A stretch of 64,000 bases of DNA. It comes from UBA2988 sp965237965 (GTDB taxonomy: Bacteria > Gemmatimonadota > Gemmatimonadetes > Longimicrobiales > Gaopeijiaceae). The stretch covers positions 558,001 through 622,000 of the forward strand of contig CBDEGT010000001.1 in the NCBI GenBank assembly GCA_965237965.1, read 5' to 3'. A program made the translations under genes and the position numbers. A model generated the notes under the pieces. That model worked only from the letters and a program-made list of their open reading frames with translations, had not been told where the DNA came from and ran no database searches. This document shows positions 8,418-17,772 of the stretch, piece by piece. Each line of letters begins with the position of its first letter. Positions within the stretch are counted from its first letter, which is position 1.

Positions 8418-10736
8418 ATGAGTACCACCACGAGGACCTGGAAGGACCAGCTCGGCTCCCGTATCCCCACCGCGATGGCCGAGGAGATCGACCAGTACGA
8501 CAACCAGATACAGCTCCGTAAGCAGGGCAAGATCGAGGAAAGGGTATTCGCTGAGCTGCGGCTGCGTCGGGGCGCGTACGGACAGCGCTACGACAACGGC
8601 CACCGCTACGACGGCACCAAGACCCAGGACATAGCGTTCCCACGGCGTGGGCTGACGAAAGGTCCCGATACCGAGTTCGATGCCCCGGGGATGCAGCGCA
8701 TCAAGATCCCGTTCGGGAAGATGAGCGCGGATCAGCTCGAGGTGCTTTCCGATTGCGCCGAGGAATACTCGAACTCGATCCTGCACGTCACCACGCGACA
8801 GGATATTCAGATCCACTTCGTGGACATCGAAGACACGCCGGACATGCACCGGCGGCTAGGGTCGGTGGGGATCACGACGCGCGAGGCCTGCGGCAACTCG
8901 GTCCGCAACGTGACGGGCTGCCCGCTTGCTGGGATCTGCCGGACTGAACTCTTCGACATCTCGCCCTATGCACGGGCCGAGTTCCTGTTCCTTCTCGGAC
9001 ATCCCGACGTCCAGGACTTCGGGCGCAAGTTCAAGATCGCCTACTCCGGGTGCGCCGGTGAGGGCTGCGGCCGTGCCATGTTGCACGACCTGGGCTTCAT
9101 CGCTGCCAGTCGCGTGGTGGACGGCAAGGAGGAGTCGGGCTTTCGGGTGGTGGTGGGTGGGGGACTGGGTCCCGTCCCGCATGTCGCCAAGGAGCTCTAC
9201 GACTTCATGCCGGTGTCGCGAATGCTGCCGGTCTCACAAGCCATCTCGAGGGTGTACGCCCGCCTTGGTGAGAAGCGCAACCGTGCCAAAGCGCGCATCA
9301 AGTTCTTAGTCGCGAAGCTAGGGATCGACGAGTTCCGCCAGCTGGTAGACGCGGAACTGGCGGCGCTCGAGCCCGACCCGCGCTGGCAGGAGTGGGTGGA
9401 CGAGGGGGAGCGCGCCGTCCAGGAGTGGAAGCCGACGCCCGCGACGAGCAACGGGGCTCGGCCCACAACGGGATTCGACGAGTGGTCGCAGACCAACGTT
9501 TACGAGCAGCGCCAGCCCGGATTCGTTGCGGCGACCATCAACCTGCCCCTTGGGGATATCACCTCCCGGCAAGCGCGCCGCCTCGCGGACATCATGCGTA
9601 AGTACACGAACGAAGCGTTGCGTACCACAGTCGATCAGAATCTGCTATTGCGCTGGGTCCATGAGCAGGACCTGGTGAGCCTCTACAACGAGCTCCACGA
9701 GGCCAAGCTCGTGCTGTCCGGCGCCGGCACGATCACCGACGTCACCAGCTGCCCGGGCACGGACACCTGCAAGCTCGGGATCGCCAGCTCGCGCGGGTTT
9801 AGTGCGGAGCTACGTGACCGGCTCGAGGTCCGCAACCTCCACTTGGACAGTACGCTGAGGCACGTAAACATCAAAGTAAGCGGCTGCAACAACTCCTGCG
9901 GTCAACACCACGTCGCAGACATCGGCTTCTACGGCTCCAGCCGTAACTGCGGTGCCTACAAGGTGCCGCACTTCCTTCTCGTGCTCGGGGGTACGCTCGA
10001 GGACAACGCCGGTAACTACGGGCTCGCGATCGGTGCGGTGCCCTCTAAACGGGCACCCGAGTCCGTGGACCGGCTGCTCGACCTCTACTCGGCCGAGCGG
10101 GATCAGGACGAGGGTTTCCGGTCCTGGGTGATGCGAGTGGGCAAGAAGGCGATCAAGGAGAAGCTCTCCGACCTCATGACCGTCCCTCCGTACGAGGAAG
10201 ACCAGAGTTTCTACGTCGATTGGCACGATTGCCGCGAGTACTCGATCGGCGACATCGGGGTGGGGGAGTGCGCGGGCGAGGTTGTCAGCCTCACTCAGTT
10301 CAGCCTGGCGAGCGCGGAGAGCAAGGCGTTCGACGCGTCGATCACGGTGGACGACCCGGCGGCCACGGCCGAGCAGCTCCAGGAGGCTTCGCTTCAGGCG
10401 TACACGGCGATGGTGCTGGCGGCGCACGGCCTGCTCAAGACACACGACCCAGACGCCAAGGGTGATCCTGACGCGGTTTTCGACGAGTTCAACAGGCAGT
10501 TCGTCGATACGGGGAAGTTCTTCGAGCGCTATATCGGCAACCAGGAATGGCCGTACTTCCAGGCTGCCCACGAGGCGAAGGGAACGTCGCGCGATCGGGA
10601 CGAGGCACGCCGGAGGGTCGAGGAGGCGCAGCTGTTCATCGAGGCCTCGCACGCATGCTACGCTCGGCTGCTCCAGGCCCAATCGGCACCGGGCGGCAGT
10701 CCGGTGGTGAGCGCCACACTGGGGAATGGCGCTTGA
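8418..10736 (+). CDS. ferredoxin-type nitrite/sulfite reductase (siroheme, 4Fe-4S)
   Basis: This protein of about 772 residues, from ATG 8418, has the paired ferredoxin-like half domains and siroheme-binding domains of the assimilatory nitrite/sulfite reductase family. The cluster and siroheme ligands are C445-x5-C451 (CPGTDTC) and C490-x3-C494 (CNNSC). The family catalyses six-electron reduction of nitrite to ammonia or sulfite to sulfide in the cytoplasm. A helical C-terminal extension of about 100 residues goes beyond the catalytic core. A TTG at 8355 would add 21 residues. Whether the substrate is nitrite or sulfite is not settled by these motifs. Confidence 0.85.
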   Translation: MSTTTRTWKDQLGSRIPTAMAEEIDQYDNQIQLRKQGKIEERVFAELRLRRGAYGQRYDNGHRYDGTKTQDIAFPRRGLTKGPDTEFDAPGMQRIKIPFGKMSADQLEVLSDCAEEYSNSILHVTTRQDIQIHFVDIEDTPDMHRRLGSVGITTREACGNSVRNVTGCPLAGICRTELFDISPYARAEFLFLLGHPDVQDFGRKFKIAYSGCAGEGCGRAMLHDLGFIAASRVVDGKEESGFRVVVGGGLGPVPHVAKELYDFMPVSRMLPVSQAISRVYARLGEKRNRAKARIKFLVAKLGIDEFRQLVDAELAALEPDPRWQEWVDEGERAVQEWKPTPATSNGARPTTGFDEWSQTNVYEQRQPGFVAATINLPLGDITSRQARRLADIMRKYTNEALRTTVDQNLLLRWVHEQDLVSLYNELHEAKLVLSGAGTITDVTSCPGTDTCKLGIASSRGFSAELRDRLEVRNLHLDSTLRHVNIKVSGCNNSCGQHHVADIGFYGSSRNCGAYKVPHFLLVLGGTLEDNAGNYGLAIGAVPSKRAPESVDRLLDLYSAERDQDEGFRSWVMRVGKKAIKEKLSDLMTVPPYEEDQSFYVDWHDCREYSIGDIGVGECAGEVVSLTQFSLASAESKAFDASITVDDPAATAEQLQEASLQAYTAMVLAAHGLLKTHDPDAKGDPDAVFDEFNRQFVDTGKFFERYIGNQEWPYFQAAHEAKGTSRDRDEARRRVEEAQLFIEASHACYARLLQAQSAPGGSPVVSATLGNGA

Positions 10737-11308
10737 GCGTCGCCATCGTGGAGGGACTTCAGCGGGTTTGCGTGAAGATCTATGCCGAAGATCCGGCATT
10801 GGACGATCAGGTGTTCGTGCCGATCTTCCACGACTGGATCCGTGACCAGGTGTTCGACGACCTGGTGCTGTTCGACGTCGCGGACTACGCCCACGTGCCA
10901 GAGAGCCCCGGTATCGTTCTCGTGACTCACGAGGCGCACTTCGCGCTCGACCGATCCGACGGCCGGTTCGGGCTAATGGTGCAGCGGCGCGTGCCGGGTG
11001 ACGGTGACGCGACCGCGACCCTCGCGCGCACCATCCGTCATGGGCTGCAGGTGGCGGACCGTCTCATGCACGATCCACGGGTCGCTGGCAAGCTCGTCTT
11101 CGATACGTCGGCCATCCGAGTCGAGGCGAACGACCGACTGCGTGCGCCGAACACTGAAGCCGGATACGAGGAGCTCGTGCCCGTCGTGCGCGCGGCGGTC
11201 GCTCAGGTACTCGAGGGCGTGGACGCGCAGGTGAGCCGGGTGTCCAACGATCCGCGTGACCGGCTCGCGGCGGAGGTGCGGATCGCCGCTGCGAGTGGGG
11301 CGTCCTGA
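10733..11308 (+). CDS. conserved-looking hypothetical protein coupled to the nitrite/sulfite reductase
   Basis: About 191 residues follow from a TTG that overlaps the reductase stop (TTGA), with GGGGAA upstream; a GTG at 10748 is the alternative. There is no signal peptide, no membrane helix and no cysteine pair. The sequence is acidic and mixed alpha/beta (KIYAEDPALDD, then FVPIFHDWIRDQVFDDLVLF) with a helical C-terminus. I do not recognise the family. Tight coupling to the reductase and the following regulator suggests a role in the same assimilation pathway, for example assembly, electron delivery or regulation, but this is inference only. Confidence 0.7.
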   Translation: MSVAIVEGLQRVCVKIYAEDPALDDQVFVPIFHDWIRDQVFDDLVLFDVADYAHVPESPGIVLVTHEAHFALDRSDGRFGLMVQRRVPGDGDATATLARTIRHGLQVADRLMHDPRVAGKLVFDTSAIRVEANDRLRAPNTEAGYEELVPVVRAAVAQVLEGVDAQVSRVSNDPRDRLAAEVRIAAASGAS

Positions 11309-11309
11309 C

Positions 11310-11789
11310 ATGCGCGGCTCGGAGCTGGACGAGATCGACTTCAAGCTATTGACGCTGCTTCAGGAGGACGGCCGGACGTCGCAGCACGATCTGGCCGAGT
11401 CCGTCGGGCTGTCCTCGCCTGCGACGGGCGAACGACTACGCAAGCTCGAGGAGCGCGGAATCATCCGTGGATTCACCGCCGTCCTCGATCACAAGCTGCT
11501 GGGGCACGACGTGACCGCGTTCATCTCGGTGGGCATCGACGGTTCGCGCTACTATCCCGATTTTGTGAGGGAGGCGCAGGGGCATCCCGAGATACAGGAG
11601 TGCCACGCGGTTACCGGCCAGGGGTCGCACCTGCTCAAGGTGCGCACCCGCGACACCTCCGCTCTGGAACGGCTGCTCGCCGAGATCCAGTCGTGGCCGG
11701 GTATAAACTGGACCACGACCAGCATCGTGCTGTCGGCCCTCAAGGAGACCATGCAGGTCTCGCTGAGCGGGACCGAGCTCGAGGAATAG
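11310..11789 (+). CDS. Lrp/AsnC-family transcriptional regulator
   Basis: About 159 residues start at the ATG 1 bp after the previous stop. An N-terminal winged helix-turn-helix reads LDEIDFKLLTLLQEDGRTS, then LAESVGLSSPATGERLRKLEERGII, the classic Lrp/AsnC DNA-binding signature. A RAM effector-binding domain follows (ECHAVTGQGSHLLKVRTRD). Such proteins form octamers and respond to amino acids or related metabolites. As the third gene of the reductase operon it probably regulates that operon in response to nitrogen or sulfur metabolites; no operator was identified. Confidence 0.88.
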   Translation: MRGSELDEIDFKLLTLLQEDGRTSQHDLAESVGLSSPATGERLRKLEERGIIRGFTAVLDHKLLGHDVTAFISVGIDGSRYYPDFVREAQGHPEIQECHAVTGQGSHLLKVRTRDTSALERLLAEIQSWPGINWTTTSIVLSALKETMQVSLSGTELEE

Positions 11790-11795
11790 AAACCG

Positions 11796-12296
11796 GTGAA
11801 CCAGAGAGCGGGTCGCTCGATCTGGAACCGGATGCGTGGCGCAGCGAGGTTCGACCTTTCGGTCTACGAGGACGTCGAGCACGATACGAGCGCCACGACG
11901 CAGGCCGCCGCCGTAGTGGCGATGACCGCGGTCGCACAAGCGATCGGAGCCTCGGGTAGCGGCCCGACGCCCATCGTCGGGGCTGCGGTCGGAGCTTTGA
12001 TCGGCTGGCTCGTTTGGGCCGGCGTCACTTATCTGATCGGCGCCAAGCTTTTCGGGGGCACCGCGACCTGGGGAGAGCTGCTCCGGACGCTGGGCTTCGC
12101 GCAGTCGCCCAACGTGCTCGCAGTCTTCGCGATACTTCCAGTCGTGGGCTGGTTGGTGGACGCTGTTCTGTTCTTTTGGGTCCTGTGTGCCGGGATCGTA
12201 GCGATCCGGCAGGCGCTCGATTTCGGCACGGGCCGGGCGGTGCTTACGGCCCTGTTGGGCGTGGTCGTTTTCGGGATCTTCCAGCTGGTGTTCTGA
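11796..12296 (+). CDS. YIP1-family-like integral membrane protein
   Basis: This 166-residue protein starts at a GTG 6 bp after the regulator gene. A short soluble N-terminus (FDLSVYEDVEHD) is followed by about four hydrophobic helices (for example VGAAVGALIGWLVWAGVTYL and AVLTALLGVVVFGIFQLVF). The GGTATWGELLRTLGFAQSPN block resembles the central segment of bacterial YIP1-domain proteins. Function is unknown. It probably ends the operon, since 88 bp separate it from the next gene and no terminator is obvious. Confidence 0.7.
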   Translation: MNQRAGRSIWNRMRGAARFDLSVYEDVEHDTSATTQAAAVVAMTAVAQAIGASGSGPTPIVGAAVGALIGWLVWAGVTYLIGAKLFGGTATWGELLRTLGFAQSPNVLAVFAILPVVGWLVDAVLFFWVLCAGIVAIRQALDFGTGRAVLTALLGVVVFGIFQLVF

Positions 12297-12384
12297 CGCC
12301 GTACCCGGAGCGTTGCGTCCGCTTCGGTGTAGCGAATGAGAACAGCTGGGGCGCTCCGGATCGCTTCTACCAGGCTCGGCACCC

Positions 12385-14235
12385 ATGTCCACCTCGGCGC
12401 CGCTTCCTTTCCGGGTTCTTCGCGAGCCTCCGGAGGCAAGGGAGCCGAGGTGGCCGCTCACGTTCGTGATCGCGGCGTTGCTCGCGCTGGGGCTCGTCCC
12501 GCTCGCGGTGGGCCGTCGGGGTCGCCGAGGTCGAGCGGGAAATCGACCAAGTGCTGGAGCCCGCTCGTCAGCATGCGCTCGATCTCGCGCTCGTCCACGC
12601 GCGCCAGATTGCCCGGTTCCAGAGCTACCTGATGACCGGGGACGAGCGATCCCTCGCGCGTTATCAGGAAGCTCGTGCGAGCGAGCGGGCGTCCCTACGA
12701 CGCACTCGTCGCTCTGGCTGACCAGCTGGAGCTGGACGCCCGCAACAGGCTGGCTTCGCTATACGCGGTCTCTTCGTCCTGGCACGTGCTGCACGCGCCT
12801 GCGCTCGCATCACCGGATGCCCGCCTGTCGTTCATCACGGACCTGACCCAGGAGCGGCAACGGAACGAGCAGTTGCTCGAAGCCTCCCGCGCCCTCACCG
12901 ACGCGATTCTGGAAAGCTCACTGCAGGGTCGGGCGAGGATGGAGCGCGCGCGACAGATCCAGCTCTGGCTGACCGTGATGCTGGTGGTCGTGGCGCTGGC
13001 AGCCACCGCGCTCGTGGCCGGGATCGGGAAGCGCCTGCGTAGTTTGGTGGCCGAGGCCCGTGACCAGCGCGTCCGCGCGGTACGGGCGCGCAGACAGGTA
13101 GACGCGGTGCTCGAGGCCACAGGCGACGGCGTCCTGGTGCTGGACCGATGGGGTCGCTGCACGTCCCTCAACCGCGCGGGCGCTCGGCTGCTCGGATACG
13201 GAGAAAGCGAGCTGCAAGGGCACGACGCGCACGACGCGCTGCACGGGGGAGGCTCGGAAGACGCACATCCACCCGAGTCGTGTCCGATCCTGCGGGCGGT
13301 TTCCGAAGGCGTGACGGTTCGCGAAACGCAAGACGTCTTCTGTCGTGCCGACGGTTCGTCGATTCCGGTGCAGTGGACCGTCGGTCCCCTCGAGGGCGAT
13401 CTGCGCGTCAAAGGCGCGGTTCTGACGTTTACGGACATGAGCGAGATCAGAGCCGCGCAGGAGGCGTTACAGCAGGCCGTACGCGTGCGCGACGAGGTCG
13501 TGGCGGTCGTGTCGCACGACCTCCGCAATCCCCTGGGCACGATCGCGGCGGCCACCGGCGTGGTGCTCGAACTGGATCTCCGTCCCGAGCAGCGTAGCGA
13601 ACACCTCAGGATCGTCCTGCGTGCCGACCGAGCGCATGACCCGGCTGATCGAGGACTTGCTGGACATCGCGCGGATCGAGGGTGGTGGACTGAGCGTGAA
13701 GCCGGAGGACGTTCTGCCGGACGAGCTCGTGGCGGACGCGATGGATCTGCTTCGGGCTCAGGCGATAGAGCGCGGGCTCACCCTCTCCGAGCGCATCGAG
13801 CCCGACCTTCCGCGGGTTCGTGCCGACCGAGACCGGGTGTTGCAGGTGTTCTCCAACCTGGTTGGAAACGCTCTCAAATTCACTCGTGAGGGAGGCGTAG
13901 GAATCTCCGTCGCGCGAGGCGTTGATGACGAGGACGAAGTGGAGTTCGCGGTGACCGACAGCGGTCCGGGGATCGACCCAGAGGGACTGGAACATGCCTT
14001 CGACCGCTTCTGGCAGCTGAGCCGGGCGGATCGTCGCGGTGCCGGACTCGGTCTGGCGATCGCGCGCGGGATCGTCGCCGCCCACGGTGGTCGGATATGG
14101 GTTGAGAGCCGGCTCGGCGAGGGCGCGACCTTCAAGTTCACGCTGCCGTCCGCGCGCCCGAGCGTGGGGGCTGCCCCGCTCGAGGGTGTACGTCGGCCCG
14201 CTGGAGAGTCGCGGACTAGCGTGCCGGTTCGGTGA
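12385..14235 (+). pseudogene. membrane sensor histidine kinase with three frame changes
   Basis: Read through three +1 shifts, this is one kinase. It has a TM helix (FVIAALLALGLVPLAV), an extracytoplasmic helical sensor (IDQVLEPARQHALDL...YLMTGDERSLARYQEA), a second TM (LWLTVMLVVVALAATALVAGI), a PAS domain (VLEATGDGVLVLDRWGR), HisKA (VVSHDLRNPLG) and a HATPase (NLVGNALKFT, DSGPGID, GAGLGLAIARG). The frame moves near 12518-12521 (GGGG run), 12700 (CCC run) and 13620. Removing one base at each restores a continuous product. Either sequencing or assembly insertions or a decayed gene would explain this. No response regulator is adjacent, and the 3' end overlaps glpD tail to tail by 20 bp. Confidence 0.75.
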
Positions 14236-15913
14236 GCGTCGCCGTCTGCGGAGAAGGATCCGGGGACGGCGGTGGCACCCGGTGCTCGGCGGCGTATCGG
14301 CGGTAGGTCGCCACCTCGTTCGCGCGCCGTTCGGCGCTCCACCCGAGCGCGTCGCCCATCACCTCGGCGGCGGCGGTGGCGGCCGGCTCGCCCTGGCCAG
14401 GCGCGAACAGCAGGAGCGCACCGCGCCGGTCCATGAAGTCGATCAGCGTGCTCGCCATTTCCTGCTCGACGGCGAGGAGCGCTTCCCCCCGCACAGCCGG
14501 GACGTCCGGGTGGAGCGGCCGGAGCCAGCCGGGGTCGCGCTCGCCGAGCGCGAGCAGGTCCTCGAGCTGACGTCCGTATAGCCACGTGAGTCGCGTGGCG
14601 GTCGCCGGAGCGACGCGGCGGGCGGTCAAGGCACGAATTCGGGCGTCACGCTGTGCGTCGGGGTCGCGTCCCGCCGCCTGGCCGCCCGGCAGGCGAACCT
14701 CGCCCGTGCGGTCGGGCCCGGGTGGGTTCTCGTCGAGCTGCCGCGCGATCGCGGCCACCGTCCGGTGCGCCATCGGCCGATAGGTGGTCAGCTTTCCCCC
14801 GGCGATGGTCACGAGCCCCGGCGTGTCAGACCAGACGGCGTCGGTGCGCGAGGTGTCGCGGGTGGACTTCCCGGGCTGAAGGATCAACGGGCGGATCCCG
14901 GCCCACGCCGCCTTGACGTCTTCGACGCCCAGGCCCGCAGAGGGGAAACAGTCCTGGACCATCGCCAGCAGCTCCTCGACCTCGGCACGCGTCGCGCGCG
15001 GAGCTTCGAGCGGTCCGAGGTATTCCTCGTCGCTGGTCCCTACGTAGACGTGATCGAGCCGCCGCATGGCGAGACCGCGTCTTCCCCCCGAGGCCTTGAG
15101 GAAGCAAGCGCCCGAGATGGGGAGGGCCGACGCGTCCAGCAACAGATGGATCCCCTTGCTCAGGACCAGCGGGTGGGCGGACGTGAGCTCGGCTGCGGCC
15201 AGCGTATGCGCCGCCCACGGACCGGTCGCGTTCACGACCACCCGCGCCTGCACGGTGTGCGCGTCCCCGGTGAGCGCGTCGGTGACCTCGGCGCCGACCA
15301 CCCGACCGCGCGAGATGAGCAGACGCGCCGTTGCGTGGTTGGCCACGTGCGCGCCATGCTGTGCTGCGGAGAGCGCGTTCTCCATGGTGAAGCGTGCGTC
15401 GTCGGTGATGTACTCGAGGTAGAGCACTCCTCCCTTGAGTGGATCGCGCAGTCCGGGCAGGCGCTTGCGAACCTCGGCCGGCCCGAGGTTCCGGTGCCGC
15501 TCCGCAGCCGTGGCCGAGGCCATGCGATCGAACAGCGCCAGACCGGCGCGGATCAGCCAGAACCGATCGCTACCGAATACGGGGTAGAGAAACGGGATTG
15601 GATGGACCAGATGCGGGGCGATGTTTCTGAGCACCTTGCGCTCGCGGGCCGACTCCCGCACCAGCAGGAACTGGCCGTACTCCAGGTAGCGAACGCCGCC
15701 GTGGATGATCTTCGAGGATCGGCTCGAAGTACCGGACCCGAAGTCCTCTCTTTCCACGAGGCCGACCTTCCAACCCCGCAGCGCTGCGTCACGCGCGATC
15801 CCGGCACCGGTGATGCCTCCACCCACGACGAGCACGTCGAGCCGGGCCCTGGCCATCTCGTCGAGGGCGGTCGCTCGGCCATCGGGGGAGAACGGATGTG
15901 GGGTCGCGGTCAC
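14216..15913 (-). CDS. glpD: aerobic glycerol-3-phosphate dehydrogenase
   Basis: About 565 residues. An N-terminal FAD-binding motif (DVLVVGGGITGAGIARDAALRGW) and the GlpD segment GTSSRSSKIIHGGVRYLE are followed by the substrate-binding region and a helical C-terminal domain (TRLTWLYGRQLEDLL). It oxidises sn-glycerol-3-phosphate to dihydroxyacetone phosphate at the inner membrane, feeding electrons to quinone. The start is taken as the GTG at 15913, overlapping the upstream stop (GTGA) and preceded by GGGAG; a GTG at 15931 lacks such a site. Placement after a glycerophosphodiesterase gene completes a path from glycerophosphodiesters to glycolysis. Confidence 0.93.
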   Translation of the reverse strand: MTATPHPFSPDGRATALDEMARARLDVLVVGGGITGAGIARDAALRGWKVGLVEREDFGSGTSSRSSKIIHGGVRYLEYGQFLLVRESARERKVLRNIAPHLVHPIPFLYPVFGSDRFWLIRAGLALFDRMASATAAERHRNLGPAEVRKRLPGLRDPLKGGVLYLEYITDDARFTMENALSAAQHGAHVANHATARLLISRGRVVGAEVTDALTGDAHTVQARVVVNATGPWAAHTLAAAELTSAHPLVLSKGIHLLLDASALPISGACFLKASGGRRGLAMRRLDHVYVGTSDEEYLGPLEAPRATRAEVEELLAMVQDCFPSAGLGVEDVKAAWAGIRPLILQPGKSTRDTSRTDAVWSDTPGLVTIAGGKLTTYRPMAHRTVAAIARQLDENPPGPDRTGEVRLPGGQAAGRDPDAQRDARIRALTARRVAPATATRLTWLYGRQLEDLLALGERDPGWLRPLHPDVPAVRGEALLAVEQEMASTLIDFMDRRGALLLFAPGQGEPAATAAAEVMGDALGWSAERRANEVATYRRYAAEHRVPPPSPDPSPQTATLTEPAR

Positions 15914-16662
15914 GACGCTCCCACTCTCCACGCCGTCAGGCGCTCCACCTGATCCGTGGTGAAGCGCGTGACCCCGGCGGCGCGCAGCCGATCCGCCTCG
16001 CCCGGGTCGTTCACGGTCCAGACCGCCAGCGTGACTCCCCGCTCACGCGCGATGCGTGCCAGATGGGGTTGCTCGAGGACGATGCGGCGGTCGAGATCCA
16101 GCAGCGCACGCCCGTCGGCGGCGGCTCGCTCGAGTCCTTCCGCGAAGCGCTCGGAGGCTTCCACGACGTAGCCGATCTCGGCATCCGGATCGTGATCCGC
16201 GACGTAGCGCAGAGCCTCCCAGTCGAGCGAGATGAACACGTGTCGCGGCACGTCCGCAGCACGCACTACCTTCATGATAGCTGCGAGGTCTGCGGGCTCG
16301 CGGTACCCCTTGATCTCCGTATAGACGCCTGCGTGGCCTCGCACGCGCGCGAGGGCCTCTGCGAGTGAGGGGACCCGTTCACCAGCGAACTCCGGGCCGA
16401 ACCATCGCCCGGCGTCCAGCGTTCGGAGCTCGGCCAGAGTGTGCCTGCGGACCAGGCCGGCGCCGTCCGTCGTGCGCGGGAGATCCTCGTCGTGAATGAG
16501 CACCGGCGTGCCGCACGCGGCCACGTGCACGTCCCACTCGACGGCGTCTGCTCCGGCCGAGATCGCACGCTCGATGGCGATCAGGGTGTTCTCGGGCGCG
16601 CGGGCGCTGTAGCCGCGGTGCGCGATGATCTCGATGCCGCGCGCCGTCACCGCACTACCCAC
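15910..16662 (-). CDS. glycerophosphodiester phosphodiesterase
   Basis: This 250-residue GDPD-family TIM barrel carries the metal and catalytic motifs: AHRG near residue 14, PENT, then EWDVHVAACGTPVLIHD with acidic metal ligands and His, and later YTEIKG. It hydrolyses glycerophosphodiesters to glycerol-3-phosphate plus an alcohol. There is no signal peptide, so it is cytoplasmic (UgpQ-like) rather than periplasmic GlpQ. It starts from a GTG and is coupled to glpD through a GTGA overlap, so its product passes directly to GlpD. Confidence 0.92.
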   Translation of the reverse strand: MGSAVTARGIEIIAHRGYSARAPENTLIAIERAISAGADAVEWDVHVAACGTPVLIHDEDLPRTTDGAGLVRRHTLAELRTLDAGRWFGPEFAGERVPSLAEALARVRGHAGVYTEIKGYREPADLAAIMKVVRAADVPRHVFISLDWEALRYVADHDPDAEIGYVVEASERFAEGLERAAADGRALLDLDRRIVLEQPHLARIARERGVTLAVWTVNDPGEADRLRAAGVTRFTTDQVERLTAWRVGAS

Positions 16663-16674
16663 GGGGGGGTCCGC

Positions 16675-17022
16675 TCAGGGCCGGACGTCGCTCGGCGGCC
16701 TCGGCGGTCCATCGGTCGCGGGCAGGGAGGGCGTCTGGCGGTCGCCTTGCCCTCGGGGGCGACCCAGCTCCCGATGGAACTCCGCCGCGTCCGAAAGCTG
16801 GGCGAGGCTGGCCTCCATCGCCTCGACCTGCTGCTCCAGCGACGCCATGCGGCGCTCGAGCAGCTCCACATCGGTGCTCCGCGACTCGAGGAAGCTTCTC
16901 AGCGACTCCTGGAACGGTTTCAGAACGAAGCGAGCCGTCAGGCCGATCACCGGAACCAGGATGATCGAGATCCCCATGACGATCGCCACGATGGCCGTAA
17001 GGTCGATGGGATACACTTCCAT
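16675..17022 (-). CDS. small membrane protein with coiled coil
   Basis: This 115-residue protein starts at ATG 17022 and lies 12 bp upstream of the phosphodiesterase gene. One TM helix (LTAIVAIVMGISIILVPVIG, about residues 8-27) is followed by a charged coiled-coil region (LERRMASLEQQVEAMEASLAQL) and a Pro-rich tail. No catalytic motif is present. The topology resembles small scaffold proteins found next to sensor kinases, and the kinase core lies directly upstream. The function is unknown. Confidence 0.7.
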   Translation of the reverse strand: MEVYPIDLTAIVAIVMGISIILVPVIGLTARFVLKPFQESLRSFLESRSTDVELLERRMASLEQQVEAMEASLAQLSDAAEFHRELGRPRGQGDRQTPSLPATDGPPRPPSDVRP

Positions 17023-17028
17023 GGGAGT

Positions 17029-17772
17029 CTACACGTCTCCCCGACGTCGGCCCCAAGGGGTACGCCGGGACTCGTCCTTTGTAGGTACGTCGACCCAGAA
17101 CCGGCTTCCTTCCCCGTCCGTCCTCGAGACCACACCCGCGCGGCCGCCCATGCGTTCCATCCCGCTGCGGACGATGGCGAGCCCGATGCCCGTGCCGGGG
17201 CGGGCTGCGCTCTCACTTAACCGCTCGAACACCCGAAAGATTCGTTCCTCCTGCCCCGGCGGCACACCGATTCCGTTGTCCTCGACCCACAAGCGCACGA
17301 AGCCATCGTTCTCCTCGGCACGGATACGCACCTCGGGCGGCCGTCCCACGGGCACGAACTTGATCGCGTTCGAGATCAGATTCGCTACCGCCTGAACGAG
17401 TGTCGGCGCCTGGCCACGCACGGTGGGCAGGGTCCCCACCACGACCACGTCGGCCCCGACCTCCTCGACGTCCACGCGCACTTGCTCCTGCGCCGCGGCC
17501 ACGGTTTTGGAAAGGTCCACGTGCTGCATCTCGTGTTCCTCGAAAGTCAGGCGACTGTACTCGAGCAGATCCCCTATCAGGATCTCCGCTTGCTTTCCCG
17601 AGGCGATGATGCGCTGGACGAAGTCGCGCGCCTCCGTCGGCAGCCGCTCGCCGAAGGTCTGAATGAGGGCGTGCGCGAACCCCTGCATGGTGCGAAGGGG
17701 GGCGCGCAGGTCGTGCGACACGGAGTACGCGAAGGACTCGAGCTGCTGGTTCGCTTGTTTCAGCTGCTCCAC
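17029..17772 (-). CDS. histidine kinase core (HisKA + HATPase), N-terminus missing or out of frame
   Basis: This 247-residue kinase core reads from a GTG at 17772. A short coiled coil (KQANQQLESF) leads into the H-box SVSHDLRAPLRTMQG, then the N-box NLISNAIKFV, G1 DNGIGVPPG and G2 GTGIGLAIVRSG. It lacks the PAS, GAF or membrane sensor that normally precedes this coil. Upstream codons in the same frame (LRESDRQSRSLVEQL) continue the coil until a stop near 17848. A one-base shift at about 17801-17811 would join it to the lipoprotein reading frame. It is either a truncated cytoplasmic kinase or part of a chimera. Confidence 0.75.
   Translation of the reverse strand: MEQLKQANQQLESFAYSVSHDLRAPLRTMQGFAHALIQTFGERLPTEARDFVQRIIASGKQAEILIGDLLEYSRLTFEEHEMQHVDLSKTVAAAQEQVRVDVEEVGADVVVVGTLPTVRGQAPTLVQAVANLISNAIKFVPVGRPPEVRIRAEENDGFVRLWVEDNGIGVPPGQEERIFRVFERLSESAARPGTGIGLAIVRSGMERMGGRAGVVSRTDGEGSRFWVDVPTKDESRRTPWGRRRGDV

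Noticed and set aside
11436..12461. 341-codon minus-strand frame over the Lrp regulator and YIP1-like gene
   Set aside because: Charged low-complexity shadow without domains; the plus strand carries a clear winged-helix protein.
14765..15952. 395-codon plus-strand frame opposite glpD
   Set aside because: Antisense shadow. The minus strand has unambiguous GlpD motifs and coupled upstream glycerophosphodiesterase.
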